This document shows, one piece after another, positions 14,683 through 21,800 of a stretch of 24,053 nucleotides of DNA. The number at the start of each line of letters is the position of its first letter. Within the stretch, counting starts at the first letter, position 1. This DNA comes from Palsa-892 sp035295845. Lineage in GTDB: Bacteria > Pseudomonadota > Alphaproteobacteria > Rhizobiales > Xanthobacteraceae. The notes beneath the pieces are model-generated. The model made no database searches. It saw only the letters and a program-made list of their open reading frames with translations, and had not been told where the DNA came from. The stretch covers positions 1 through 24,053 of the forward strand of contig DATGIF010000014.1 in NCBI GenBank assembly GCA_035295845.1. The letters run 5' to 3'. A program made the translations under genes and the position numbers.

Positions 14683-16116
14683 ATGACCCGCTTCGCCCGC
14701 CGTGTTCTGATCGCCCTCGCAATCCTCTCCGCCGCGCCGGCCTTGGCGCAGAGCCCGCAACCGGTGTCGCCGCCCGCGCCGCGGCCGCCGCAATCGCGCA
14801 CGGAAATCTCGCTCTCCTTCGCGCCGGTGGTGAAACGCGCAGCACCCGCCGTCGTGAACGTCTATGCCCAGCGCAAGGTGCAGGGCGCGAGCAACCCCTT
14901 CTTCGACGATCCGTTCTTCCGCCGCTTCTTCGGCGGCCAGCTCCCCGGCATGGGACCGCCCGGCGAGCGCATCCAGCGCTCGCTCGGCTCGGGCGTGATT
15001 GTCGATTCCGCCGGCATTGTCGTCACCAACCATCACGTGATCGAGGGCGCCGACCAGATTCGCGTGGCGCTTTCCGACAAGCGCGAATTCGACGCCGAGG
15101 TGTTGTTGCGCGACCAGCGCAGCGATCTCGCGGTGCTGCGGCTGAAGGACGCGCATGAGCGTTTTCCGGCGATCGAATTCGGCGATTCCGACCAGATCGA
15201 GGTCGGCGACCTCGTGCTCGCGATCGGCGATCCGTTCGGCGTCGGGCAGACGGTGACGCAGGGGATCGTGTCGGCGCTCGCGCGCACGCAAGTGGGCATT
15301 TCCGACTATAACTTCTTCATCCAGACGGACGCCGCGATCAATCTCGGCAATTCCGGCGGCGCGCTTGTCGACATGACGGGACGGCTCGTCGGCATCAACA
15401 CCGCGATCTTCTCGCGCTCGGGCGGCTCGATCGGCATCGGCTTCGCCATACCCGTCAACATGGTCCGCGTCGTGCTCGACTCGGCCAAGAGCGGCGGCAC
15501 GGCGGTGAAGCGTCCCTGGTTCGGCGCGAAATTGCAGGACGTGACCCCTGAAATCGCCGAAAGCATGGGACTGAAGCGGCCGTCCGGCGCGCTCGTCACC
15601 AGCGTGGTGCCGGGAAGCCCGGCGGCGCAGGCGGGGCTCAAGACCGGCGATCTCATCACCGCGATCGACGGCCAGCCCGTCGAGGACCAGAACGCCTTCG
15701 GCTACCGCTTCGCGACCAAGCTTCTCGGCGGCACGGCCAATCTCGCGGTTGATCGGCAAGGAAAAAGCCTGCAGCTCGCGGTGAAGCTCGAAACGGCACC
15801 TGAGACGGCGCGCGACGAGGTCACCATCAATTCGCGCTCGCCCTTCATGGGCGCGAAGGTCGCCAATCTTTCGCCGGCGCTTGCCGACGAGTTGCGGCTC
15901 GATACCTCGGCGGAGGGCGTGGTCATCGTGGAACTTAGCAACGGCTCGCTCGCGAGCAATGTCGGCTTTCAGCGCGGCGACCTGATCGTGTCGGTGAACG
16001 GCGAAAAGATCGAGAAGAGCCGCGACCTCGAACGGGTAACGCAAGCGCCGCGGCGCGTGTGGCAGATCGTAATCCTGCGCGGCGGCCAGCAGATCTCGGT
16101 GGTGTTGAACGGATGA
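14683..16116 (+). CDS. Periplasmic Do/HtrA-family serine protease (DegP/DegQ-like)
   Basis: This is an exported ATP-independent protease/chaperone for envelope quality control. A signal peptide (MTRFARRVLIALAILSAAPALAQ) is followed by a trypsin-like domain with the triad His118 (TNHHV), Asp148 (RSDLAVL) and Ser224 (GNSGGAL). PDZ1 starts near residue 277 (PWFGAKLQDV) and PDZ2 occupies roughly 388-477. The 477 residues and two PDZ domains match the DegP/DegQ class. ATG 14683 is chosen because it starts directly at the n-region of the signal peptide; ATG 14659 would add eight residues. Its stop overlaps rarA (ATGA). Which paralogue it is (degP, degQ, mucD) cannot be decided. Confidence 0.93.
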   Translation: MTRFARRVLIALAILSAAPALAQSPQPVSPPAPRPPQSRTEISLSFAPVVKRAAPAVVNVYAQRKVQGASNPFFDDPFFRRFFGGQLPGMGPPGERIQRSLGSGVIVDSAGIVVTNHHVIEGADQIRVALSDKREFDAEVLLRDQRSDLAVLRLKDAHERFPAIEFGDSDQIEVGDLVLAIGDPFGVGQTVTQGIVSALARTQVGISDYNFFIQTDAAINLGNSGGALVDMTGRLVGINTAIFSRSGGSIGIGFAIPVNMVRVVLDSAKSGGTAVKRPWFGAKLQDVTPEIAESMGLKRPSGALVTSVVPGSPAAQAGLKTGDLITAIDGQPVEDQNAFGYRFATKLLGGTANLAVDRQGKSLQLAVKLETAPETARDEVTINSRSPFMGAKVANLSPALADELRLDTSAEGVVIVELSNGSLASNVGFQRGDLIVSVNGEKIEKSRDLERVTQAPRRVWQIVILRGGQQISVVLNG

Positions 16117-17444
16117 GCCCGCGCGCGAAGCCGCGAACGAGCGCAAGTCTGTTCGAGGCAGCCGGCCTTGATCGCGGGGCACCGCGGCCGCTCGCCGACA
16201 AATTGCGTCCCGGGAGGCTTTCGGACGTGGTGGGGCAAGACGCGCTCGTCGGCCCCGACGGCGCGCTCACGCGCATGCTCGCGACGCGTTCGCTCGGCTC
16301 ACTCGTCTTTTGGGGTCCGCCCGGCACCGGCAAGACCACGGTCGCTCGGCTTCTGGCGCACGAAACCGACCTCGAATTCCAGCAAATCTCCGCCGTCTTT
16401 TCGGGCGTCGCCGACCTCAAGAAAGTCTTTGACGAGGCGCGGGCGCGCCGGGAAACGGGGAGGGGCACACTCCTCTTCGTCGACGAGATCCATCGCTTCA
16501 ATCGCGCGCAGCAGGATTCCTTCCTGCCGGTGATGGAGGACGGTACTGTCACCCTCGTCGGCGCCACCACGGAAAATCCCTCCTTCGAACTCAACGCCGC
16601 GCTTCTTTCGCGCGCGCGGGTCCTGGTGTTCAAGCCGCTCGACGAAGCGGCGCTCGAGCAGATTCTCGCGCGCGCCGAGGCGATGGAAGAAAAGAAACTG
16701 CCGCTCGATCGCGAGGCGCGGGAAACGCTCGTGCGCATGGCTGATGGCGATGGCCGCGCGGTGCTGACGCTCGCCGAGGAAGTCTGGCGCGCAGCGCGCG
16801 CGGGTGAAGTGTTCGATCCCGCGGGCCTTGTCGAGATCGTGCAGCGGCGGGCGCCGATCTACGACAAATCGCAGGATGGCCACTACAACCTGATCTCGGC
16901 GTTGCATAAGTCGGTGCGCGGCTCCGATCCTGATGCCGCGCTCTATTATCTCGCGCGCATGCTGGACGCGGGCGAAAATCCGCTCTACATCGCGCGGCGC
17001 GTGGTGCGGATGGCGGTCGAGGACATTGGGCTCGCGGATCCGCAAGCGCTTCTCGTCACCAACGCCGCCAAGGAAGCCTATGATTTTCTCGGCAGCCCCG
17101 AGGGCGAGCTCGCGCTCGCGGAAGCCGTGATTTACGTCGCGACTGCGCCGAAATCGAATGCCGCCTATACCGCCTTCAGCGCCGCGATGCGGACGGCGAA
17201 GGAAGCGGGCTCGCTGGTGCCGCCGAAACACATCCTCAACGCGCCGACCAAGCTCATGCAGCAGGAGGGATACGGCAGCGGTTACGCATACGACCACGAG
17301 ACCGAGGAAGCGTTTTCCGGGCAGGACTATTTCCCCGAAAGCCTCGGGCGGCAGACGTTTTACCAGCCGGTCGAGCGCGGCTTCGAGCGTGAAATCAAGA
17401 AGCGGCTGGAATACTGGGCGAAGCTGCGCGCGGGCAAAAAATAA
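16113..17444 (+). CDS. rarA: Replication-associated recombination protein A (AAA+ ATPase RarA/MgsA)
   Basis: RarA is a clamp-loader-like AAA+ protein acting at stalled replication forks; the eukaryotic relative is WRNIP1. Walker A GPPGTGKT is at residues 68-75, Walker B LLFVDEIHRFN has Asp124 and Glu125, and GATTENPSFE (150-159) is the sensor 1 region. The C-terminal half has the family's KSVRGSDPDAALYYLARML and YDHETEEAFSGQDYFP patterns. The 443 residues are usual. Start 16113 lies in an ATGA overlap with the protease stop, so the two genes are coupled although functionally unrelated. A bidirectional terminator follows. Confidence 0.95.
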   Translation: MSPRAKPRTSASLFEAAGLDRGAPRPLADKLRPGRLSDVVGQDALVGPDGALTRMLATRSLGSLVFWGPPGTGKTTVARLLAHETDLEFQQISAVFSGVADLKKVFDEARARRETGRGTLLFVDEIHRFNRAQQDSFLPVMEDGTVTLVGATTENPSFELNAALLSRARVLVFKPLDEAALEQILARAEAMEEKKLPLDREARETLVRMADGDGRAVLTLAEEVWRAARAGEVFDPAGLVEIVQRRAPIYDKSQDGHYNLISALHKSVRGSDPDAALYYLARMLDAGENPLYIARRVVRMAVEDIGLADPQALLVTNAAKEAYDFLGSPEGELALAEAVIYVATAPKSNAAYTAFSAAMRTAKEAGSLVPPKHILNAPTKLMQQEGYGSGYAYDHETEEAFSGQDYFPESLGRQTFYQPVERGFEREIKKRLEYWAKLRAGKK

Positions 17445-17453
17445 GCGCAGGAA

Positions 17454-17481
17454 AAAGGGCGGCCCGAGGCCGCCCTTTCTT
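17454..17481 (+). terminator. Bidirectional terminator between rarA and the DUF1236 gene
   Basis: AAAGGGCGGCC (17454-17464) pairs with GGCCGCCCTTT (17468-17478), giving 11 bp around a 3-nt loop. On the + strand TTTCTT follows. On the minus strand the complement of GAAAAA (17451-17456) gives a T run. It can therefore end rarA and the convergent minus-strand gene alike. Confidence 0.88.
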
Positions 17482-17498
17482 ATTCCGATTTGTCCGCC

Positions 17499-18161
17499 TT
17501 ATGCCGGCAGGACCGCTACGATCTCGAGCGTGTTCGGATCGATGATCACGATCTCGTCGCCGACGAGCACGTAGTCGTAGCCGCGATATTCAGGCACGAT
17601 CTCGACGATTTCGAGCGGCAGCGGATAGAACCGCACCGTGCGCGGTACGCGAGCGCCGACACTCACTTCAAACTTCACGTCGGTGGTATGACCGGCCTTC
17701 TGGCCGAGGATCGTCGTATGGATTTTCTCGCGCTGCTGGGCGGAAAGCTGCACGGACTTGGTCGTCGTATGCTCATTCTGGCCCATTTTATCCTTATCGC
17801 GATCCTGATCGCGGCTCATCTTTCCCTGATTGCCGCGCTGATCCATCTGTCCTTGATGCTCAGTCTGGCCTTGCTGGCTTTGGATATTCTTGGGCTGGTT
17901 CTGGGGCTGGTTCTGGCTTTCACTCGTCTTGCCCTTATCCTTCTGGTCCTTCTGAACAATTGCGCCAGATTGGTCTTTCTGAACAGTGGCGCCGGGCTCC
18001 TTCTGGTGCATGCCCGGATTGATTTTCTCCTCGCCCCTGTTGCCCGAAGGCTGGTTCTGCATGCGCGGCTGCTGTTGATCGCCGCCGACCTGCGCCGGCG
18101 CAGAATTAATGCCGGCGAGAAGTGCGACCGCCGCCACTCCCATCCATAATGCGCGTTTCAT
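17499..18161 (-). CDS. Exported DUF1236-like protein with Gln/Lys/Asn-rich middle
   Basis: Function unknown. A signal peptide spans about residues 1-24 (MKRALWMGVAAVALLAGINSAPAQ, cut after APAQ). Residues about 25-135 are low-complexity Gln, Asn, Lys, Asp and Gly with short internal duplications. The C-terminal part (about 136-220) ends with YDYVLVGDEIVIIDPNTLEI, which resembles the DUF1236 domain common in secreted proteins of Rhizobiales. AGGGAG lies 8-9 nt upstream of the ATG at 18161. The low-complexity segment is less GC-rich than its surroundings. The family call is from memory of the domain pattern. Confidence 0.8.
   Translation of the reverse strand: MKRALWMGVAAVALLAGINSAPAQVGGDQQQPRMQNQPSGNRGEEKINPGMHQKEPGATVQKDQSGAIVQKDQKDKGKTSESQNQPQNQPKNIQSQQGQTEHQGQMDQRGNQGKMSRDQDRDKDKMGQNEHTTTKSVQLSAQQREKIHTTILGQKAGHTTDVKFEVSVGARVPRTVRFYPLPLEIVEIVPEYRGYDYVLVGDEIVIIDPNTLEIVAVLPA
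17892..17915. repeat. 12-nt tandem duplication inside the DUF1236 gene
   Basis: GGGCTGGTTCTG occurs twice in a row (17892-17903, 17904-17915) and encodes the repeated Gln-Asn-Gln-Pro on the minus strand. It is a small in-frame expansion of the low-complexity segment. Confidence 0.75.
17944..17997. repeat. 27-nt imperfect tandem repeat inside the DUF1236 gene
   Basis: Two adjacent 27-nt units (17944-17970 and 17971-17997) share TGGTC, TTCTGAACA and GCGCC blocks. They encode two copies of a VQKDQ-containing nonapeptide in the exported protein. The units have diverged at several positions, so the duplication is not very recent. Confidence 0.75.
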
Positions 18162-18290
18162 CTCAAGCTCCCTATTTGCTTTCGCGTTTTCCCTCGCAAT
18201 TTCGAACGAGGCTTATTGCGAATACAACGCGCGCGCGTGGCGTTGGTTCCTGCATGGTTGTGGCATTCAGCGTTTGGTGAAGAAGTTTGA

Positions 18291-18319
18291 TTGGAACGTA
18301 CGGTACCGGTCTTTATATT
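18291..18319 (+). promoter_or_regulatory. Candidate promoter of the chromate transporter pair
   Basis: TTGGAA (18291-18296), a 17-nt spacer and TATATT (18314-18319) form a plausible sigma70-type promoter. The -10 ends 8 nt before ATG 18328, and no Shine-Dalgarno lies between them. The transcript would start at or within a few bases of the ATG, that is, leaderless. Inferred from sequence only. Confidence 0.45.
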
Positions 18320-18327
18320 CGCGCCGC

Positions 18328-18897
18328 ATGTCCGAATCGCCTCCCGCGGCGGCAACGCCGCACGTTCCCACGCTCTCCGAATTGTTCCTCGGGTTCCTCG
18401 CCATCGCGCTGACGGGATTCGGCGGCGTATTGCCGTGGGCGCGGATCGTGCTCGTGGAAAGGCGCCGCTGGCTTTCCGACGCGCAATTCTCGGCGGATCT
18501 TGCGCTCTCGCAATTCCTGCCGGGGCCCAACATCATGAATCTTTCGATTCTGATCGGCAGCCGCTTTCGCGGCCCTGCGGGCGCGGTCGCCTGCGCGTTT
18601 GGGCTCGCGGGGTTTCCCACGCTCCTCATGATCGTGTGCGGCGCGTTCTATTCGCGCTACAGCGATGTTGCCTGGCTGCGCGGCATTCTCGCGGGCATGG
18701 GGGCGGCGGCGGCCGGGCTCCTGATTTCGCTCGCCTGCAAGCTCGCAGCTCCCCTTTTGCGCGAGCGGCGGATTCCGGCGCTTGCCGTCGCGCTGATTGC
18801 CTTTACCGCGGTCGCGCTCGTCCGCATTCCGCTCTACTGGGTGGTCGTCTTGCTCGCGCCGGCAAGCGTCGCCGTTTTCTGGTGGAGGGGAAAGTGA
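18328..18897 (+). CDS. Chromate transporter, first half-size subunit
   Basis: CHR-family membrane protein; characterised members export chromate using the proton motive force. It starts with a polar stretch, then LSELFLGFLAIALTGFGG and the conserved block LSQFLPGPNIMNLSILIGSR, followed by about five hydrophobic segments. The 189 residues equal one CHR domain, so it belongs to the short-chain type that works in pairs. ATG 18328 is chosen because the family N-terminus begins here; longer readings overlap the divergent DUF1236 gene. It overlaps the second subunit by 4 nt (GTGA). Substrate could be chromate or another oxyanion. Confidence 0.88.
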   Translation: MSESPPAAATPHVPTLSELFLGFLAIALTGFGGVLPWARIVLVERRRWLSDAQFSADLALSQFLPGPNIMNLSILIGSRFRGPAGAVACAFGLAGFPTLLMIVCGAFYSRYSDVAWLRGILAGMGAAAAGLLISLACKLAAPLLRERRIPALAVALIAFTAVALVRIPLYWVVVLLAPASVAVFWWRGK

Positions 18898-19424
18898 GGG
18901 ACGACAGCGCGCTTTCCGTTTTCCTCTTGCAGCTCGTGTTTCTTTCCTTTGTCGCGATCGGCGGCATCAATGCCGCGGTGCCAGAACTGCACCGGCAAGT
19001 GGTCGAGGCCAATCATTGGCTGAGCGAGCGGGAATTCACCGATTTCTTCGCCATCGCCAACGCCGCGCCCGGCCCGAACATGCTGATCGCGACGCTGATC
19101 GGCTACCAGCTTGGCGGCGTCCTCGGCGCGCTCGCGGCCACCGCCGCGCTCTGCACGCCGACCTGCGTTCTCACCTATTTCATCGTGAAGGCATGGGATC
19201 GCTTCAAGGACGCGCCGCTGCGGATCGCGATCCAGGCCGGGCTCGTACCGATCACCGTGGGGCTCGTGGCCGCGACCGCTTATCTCCTCACGCGTGCGGC
19301 CGACCAGAGCATGGCAACCATCGCGATCAGCCTTGCCACCGCGGCGGTCGCCTATTTCACCCGCATCAATCCGCTCTGGGCCTTTGCCGCCGCGGCGGCG
19401 CTTGGATTGGCGGGGTTTGCTTAG
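18894..19424 (+). CDS. Chromate transporter, second half-size subunit
   Basis: Partner CHR domain of 176 residues. LQLVFLSFVAIGGINAAVPEL opens helix 1 (LSFVAIGGINAAVPEL), and FFAIANAAPGPNMLIATLIG carries the conserved PGPN motif. The GTG start at 18894 overlaps the stop of the first gene and has GGAGGGG at 18884-18890. In paired short CHR proteins the two halves are thought to insert with opposite topology and form one transporter. The stop is only 4 nt from the stop of the convergent minus-strand gene, with no terminator between. Confidence 0.88.
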   Translation: MRDDSALSVFLLQLVFLSFVAIGGINAAVPELHRQVVEANHWLSEREFTDFFAIANAAPGPNMLIATLIGYQLGGVLGALAATAALCTPTCVLTYFIVKAWDRFKDAPLRIAIQAGLVPITVGLVAATAYLLTRAADQSMATIAISLATAAVAYFTRINPLWAFAAAAALGLAGFA

Positions 19425-19428
19425 AGAG

Positions 19429-20406
19429 TTAATGCGCCTTGATGAAATCGGAGATCGCGCGTGTGAGCAGCACATCCTTGGTGTTGACCGCATACACCTC
19501 GGAGACGTGATTGTGGCCCGGCAAGAAGAGAAGGCGCGGGCATTGATGCGCCGCGCAAAGCGCGTCCTTGAGCGCCGTGCTCTGCGCTTCGAACGCAGGC
19601 GGGTCGAGTTCCGCGTGGGCGAGCAGTAACGGAATTTTTGCCGCGACCAGGCCGGCTTTCGCCGAACGCGTCGGGTACTCTTCCGGATCGTCGCCGTAAT
19701 AGGCCTTTAAATTCGCGCCCATCGGCGTTGTCGTAAGATCATAGATGCCGGAAATAAGGATCGCGCCGACAACACCGGGGCCGCCCGGCGGCTGCAAATC
19801 GGGGTGCGAAAGATAATCCGCGACATGCGCAGCGCCGGCGCCATGGCCCATGATGAAGATCCGGTAGGGGCTGCCGCCATAAGGGGCGACGTTCTGGACC
19901 GCCCAGCGCATGGCGGCGCCCACATCTTCGACCCCCGCGGGCCAGGGATGATCCGCGGCGAGCCGGTAGGTGATGTTCACGCCGATCAGGCCGTGGCGCG
20001 CGGCCCAGACGCCGATGTTTTCGTAGAACGGGCTCATGGGCTTTGCCTTGTCGCCGCCGACGAAATCGCCGCCATGCACGAAGACGAGCGTGGGCCGCGT
20101 TTCGGCGGGCAGGGGGTCGGGCACGAAGACGTCGAGCCGGTTGCGCTCATCCGGTCCGTATTTCAGGTCGCGATGAACGCGGATGCCGGCATAGGGCTCG
20201 CGTTCCTGCAGCGGCGCATAGAGGGCCGCGGTCGCGGCGATCGCTTCGGGATTGAGCGCGCGGCCCATCGCGTCGATCTTCTGCCCGATCTCGACGGGAT
20301 TGGCGCTCATTTGCGCGGCCGCGCTCGCGTCGAAAAACGCGAGCGCCGCGAGACCGGCTATCAGGCCCCGTCCCAAGCTCCCCCCTGACAAGGCGACTTT
20401 CCTCAT
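19429..20406 (-). CDS. Exported alpha/beta-hydrolase-fold protein lacking the nucleophilic Ser
   Basis: Resembles carboxylesterase/lipase proteins of the hormone-sensitive-lipase type. A signal peptide (about residues 1-32, ending DASAAAQ) is followed by the oxyanion motif HGGDF (111-115). At the nucleophile elbow the sequence is GHGAGA, with Gly189 (GGC, 19840-19842) where families have GHSAG. The likely acid Asp268 (AELDP) and His300 (GHNHVSE) are kept. It may be a pseudoenzyme, or a non-catalytic binding protein. The 325-residue length is normal. Start 20406 gives the signal peptide; the frame stays open to 20745, but only into the antiporter gene. It lies 68 nt downstream of the antiporter on the same strand, so cotranscription is possible. 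Confidence 0.85.
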   Translation of the reverse strand: MRKVALSGGSLGRGLIAGLAALAFFDASAAAQMSANPVEIGQKIDAMGRALNPEAIAATAALYAPLQEREPYAGIRVHRDLKYGPDERNRLDVFVPDPLPAETRPTLVFVHGGDFVGGDKAKPMSPFYENIGVWAARHGLIGVNITYRLAADHPWPAGVEDVGAAMRWAVQNVAPYGGSPYRIFIMGHGAGAAHVADYLSHPDLQPPGGPGVVGAILISGIYDLTTTPMGANLKAYYGDDPEEYPTRSAKAGLVAAKIPLLLAHAELDPPAFEAQSTALKDALCAAHQCPRLLFLPGHNHVSEVYAVNTKDVLLTRAISDFIKAH

Positions 20407-20474
20407 TCTTATCGTTGGCCGAAGCACGAGAGAGTAGCAAACCTGTCGCGCTTGCGAAGGGGCGGAAGAGCGCC

Positions 20475-21653
20475 TCACGCGTCTTCCTGGATTGCCTCCG
20501 CGTGCTTCGGCAAGAGGTGGCGGGGCAAGAAGAAAGCATTGGCGATCATCGTCGGGATCACGGCGCTGCCGATGACGGCGGCGACCAGCGCCGAATATTG
20601 CGCCTTGTCGATAATGCCGTTGGTGAGCCCGAACAGCGACGAGATGGTCCCGAAGGTGAGGCCGGTCGACATCATCAGGGTCGTGTACATGCCCTCTTGA
20701 TGGCGGGAGCCGTAGAAACGGGTGACCGGATAGACGCCGATGCACTTTGCGGCGACCTTGACGGCGAGCATCAACAGGAAGGCGGCGGGGGCGGCGATCA
20801 GCGCCGGAACCGAGATGTAGGATCCGGCGCGGATGAAATAGAACGGCGTCATCAGGCCGAGCGTGAGCGTGCGCAGCCGACGGATCAGCGCGTGGTCCTT
20901 GCCGACCGTGCCCGCGAGCAGCATGCCGAGCACATAAGCGGGCAGCACCGCTTCGCTCCCCGCCCAGGCGGCAAGTCCGCCGAGGCCGAATAGGATGAGT
21001 AAAAGATATTTCGCTTCCAGTTCCGAAGGCTTGTCACCGTGGCGCTTGAAGAGGCGCGGTGTGAGCCAAGGAACGGCGACAAAAACCGCGACCGCGACCG
21101 CCGCAAATAGAAACATCTTGGTATCGAAAGGCGCGAAGATGAATCCGAGCGCGAGCACGGTGCCGAGATCGGTGATGAAGCAGGCGGCGAGGATGGTCTT
21201 GCCGTAGGCGGTCTTGTTGAAGCCGTATTCCAGCATCACCGCGTAGACGACCGCGACCGAGGTCGTGGACATGGCAACGCCCGCGAGCCAGCTCGCGCGC
21301 CCGCCCCAGCCCAGGACGTAGTAGGCGGCAGTGGCGCAGCCGAGGAAGGGCAGGAGAAAGCTCGCGATGCCGACGGCGGTCGCTTCCTTCCATTTCTGGC
21401 GGAAAACGACCGGATCAAGCTCGGCGCCGGCCAGGAAGGTGAGCATGATGGCGCCGGCGCCGGCAAGAAACTTGATCCATGGCTCGTCGGCGCCGAGCAC
21501 GGCGGCGCCAAAGAAGATGCCAAGAATCCATTGCGCGCCGGTGCCGACGATGATCTCGGTCAGCGCGTTGGAAACGCGAAGATAGATCGCGGCAAGGCTC
21601 GCGAAGAGCGCGAGCGCGAACCAAAGGGCGGCGAGGCTCCAGACGGCAGTCAT
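20475..21653 (-). CDS. CPA2-type cation/proton antiporter under fluoride riboswitch control
   Basis: Inner-membrane monovalent cation:proton antiporter fold (KefB/NapA-like, Na+/H+ exchanger domain) of 392 residues with about 12 hydrophobic segments. FLAGAELD (73-80), a TSVAVV stretch (131-136), ITDLGT with Asp162, and PFYFIRAGSYIS (270-281) match conserved membrane motifs. The ion-binding position reads Thr161-Asp162 rather than Asp-Asp, which in this superfamily suggests electroneutral exchange. No C-terminal TrkA-N domain is present. GGAGG (21661-21665) is 7 nt from the ATG. Its leader holds a fluoride riboswitch, so a role in fluoride stress is inferred. The transported cation is not known. 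Confidence 0.88.
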   Translation of the reverse strand: MTAVWSLAALWFALALFASLAAIYLRVSNALTEIIVGTGAQWILGIFFGAAVLGADEPWIKFLAGAGAIMLTFLAGAELDPVVFRQKWKEATAVGIASFLLPFLGCATAAYYVLGWGGRASWLAGVAMSTTSVAVVYAVMLEYGFNKTAYGKTILAACFITDLGTVLALGFIFAPFDTKMFLFAAVAVAVFVAVPWLTPRLFKRHGDKPSELEAKYLLLILFGLGGLAAWAGSEAVLPAYVLGMLLAGTVGKDHALIRRLRTLTLGLMTPFYFIRAGSYISVPALIAAPAAFLLMLAVKVAAKCIGVYPVTRFYGSRHQEGMYTTLMMSTGLTFGTISSLFGLTNGIIDKAQYSALVAAVIGSAVIPTMIANAFFLPRHLLPKHAEAIQEDA

Positions 21654-21690
21654 TGTTTCACCTCCGAACGTGCGCGGGCGGCGGGCAACG

Positions 21691-21713
21691 AAAAACCCGC
21701 CTCGCGGCGGGCT
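21691..21713 (-). terminator. Intrinsic terminator of the fluoride riboswitch
   Basis: On the minus strand, CCCGCC (21711-21706) pairs with GGCGGG (21701-21696) around GCGA, followed by five T (21695-21691). It lies in the antiporter leader, 38 nt before the start codon. Its 5' strand can alternatively pair with GGTGGG (21730-21725), which gives the on/off choice. Confidence 0.88.
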
Positions 21714-21722
21714 CGCACGAAG

Positions 21723-21787
21723 CTCCCACCACGGATAACGTGGCAGGAGTCATCAGCCTTTCGGCGGTTTCGGAGGACTCCATCTCC
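21723..21787 (-). promoter_or_regulatory. Fluoride riboswitch (crcB motif) in the antiporter leader
   Basis: Read on the minus strand, the leader has all hallmarks of the fluoride aptamer. P1 is GGAG (21787-21784) with CTCC (21775-21772), with GATGG in its loop. GAAACC follows, then a GCC-GAAA-GGC stem (21765-21756), then CTGATGACTCCTGCC. GGAGTC (21781-21776) and GACTCC (21751-21746) are perfectly complementary and would form the pseudoknot. Downstream, CTCCTGCCACG (21749-21739) can instead form an 11-bp helix, with two G-U pairs, to CGTGGTGGGAG (21733-21723). Without fluoride this frees the terminator; with fluoride GGTGGG is free to block it. The predicted behaviour is ON with fluoride. Confidence 0.93.
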
Positions 21788-21800
21788 ATTCGATGCATGA

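Noticed and set aside
14674..16182. A 502-codon minus-strand open frame opposite the protease gene
   Set aside because: It mirrors the codon bias of the protease gene, and the protein composition looks like a translated complement rather than a real family.
20407..20745. N-terminal extension of the hydrolase frame upstream of 20406
   Set aside because: The extension lies inside the antiporter gene in another frame and would place a signal peptide in mid-protein. The ATG at 20406 starts directly at a good signal peptide.
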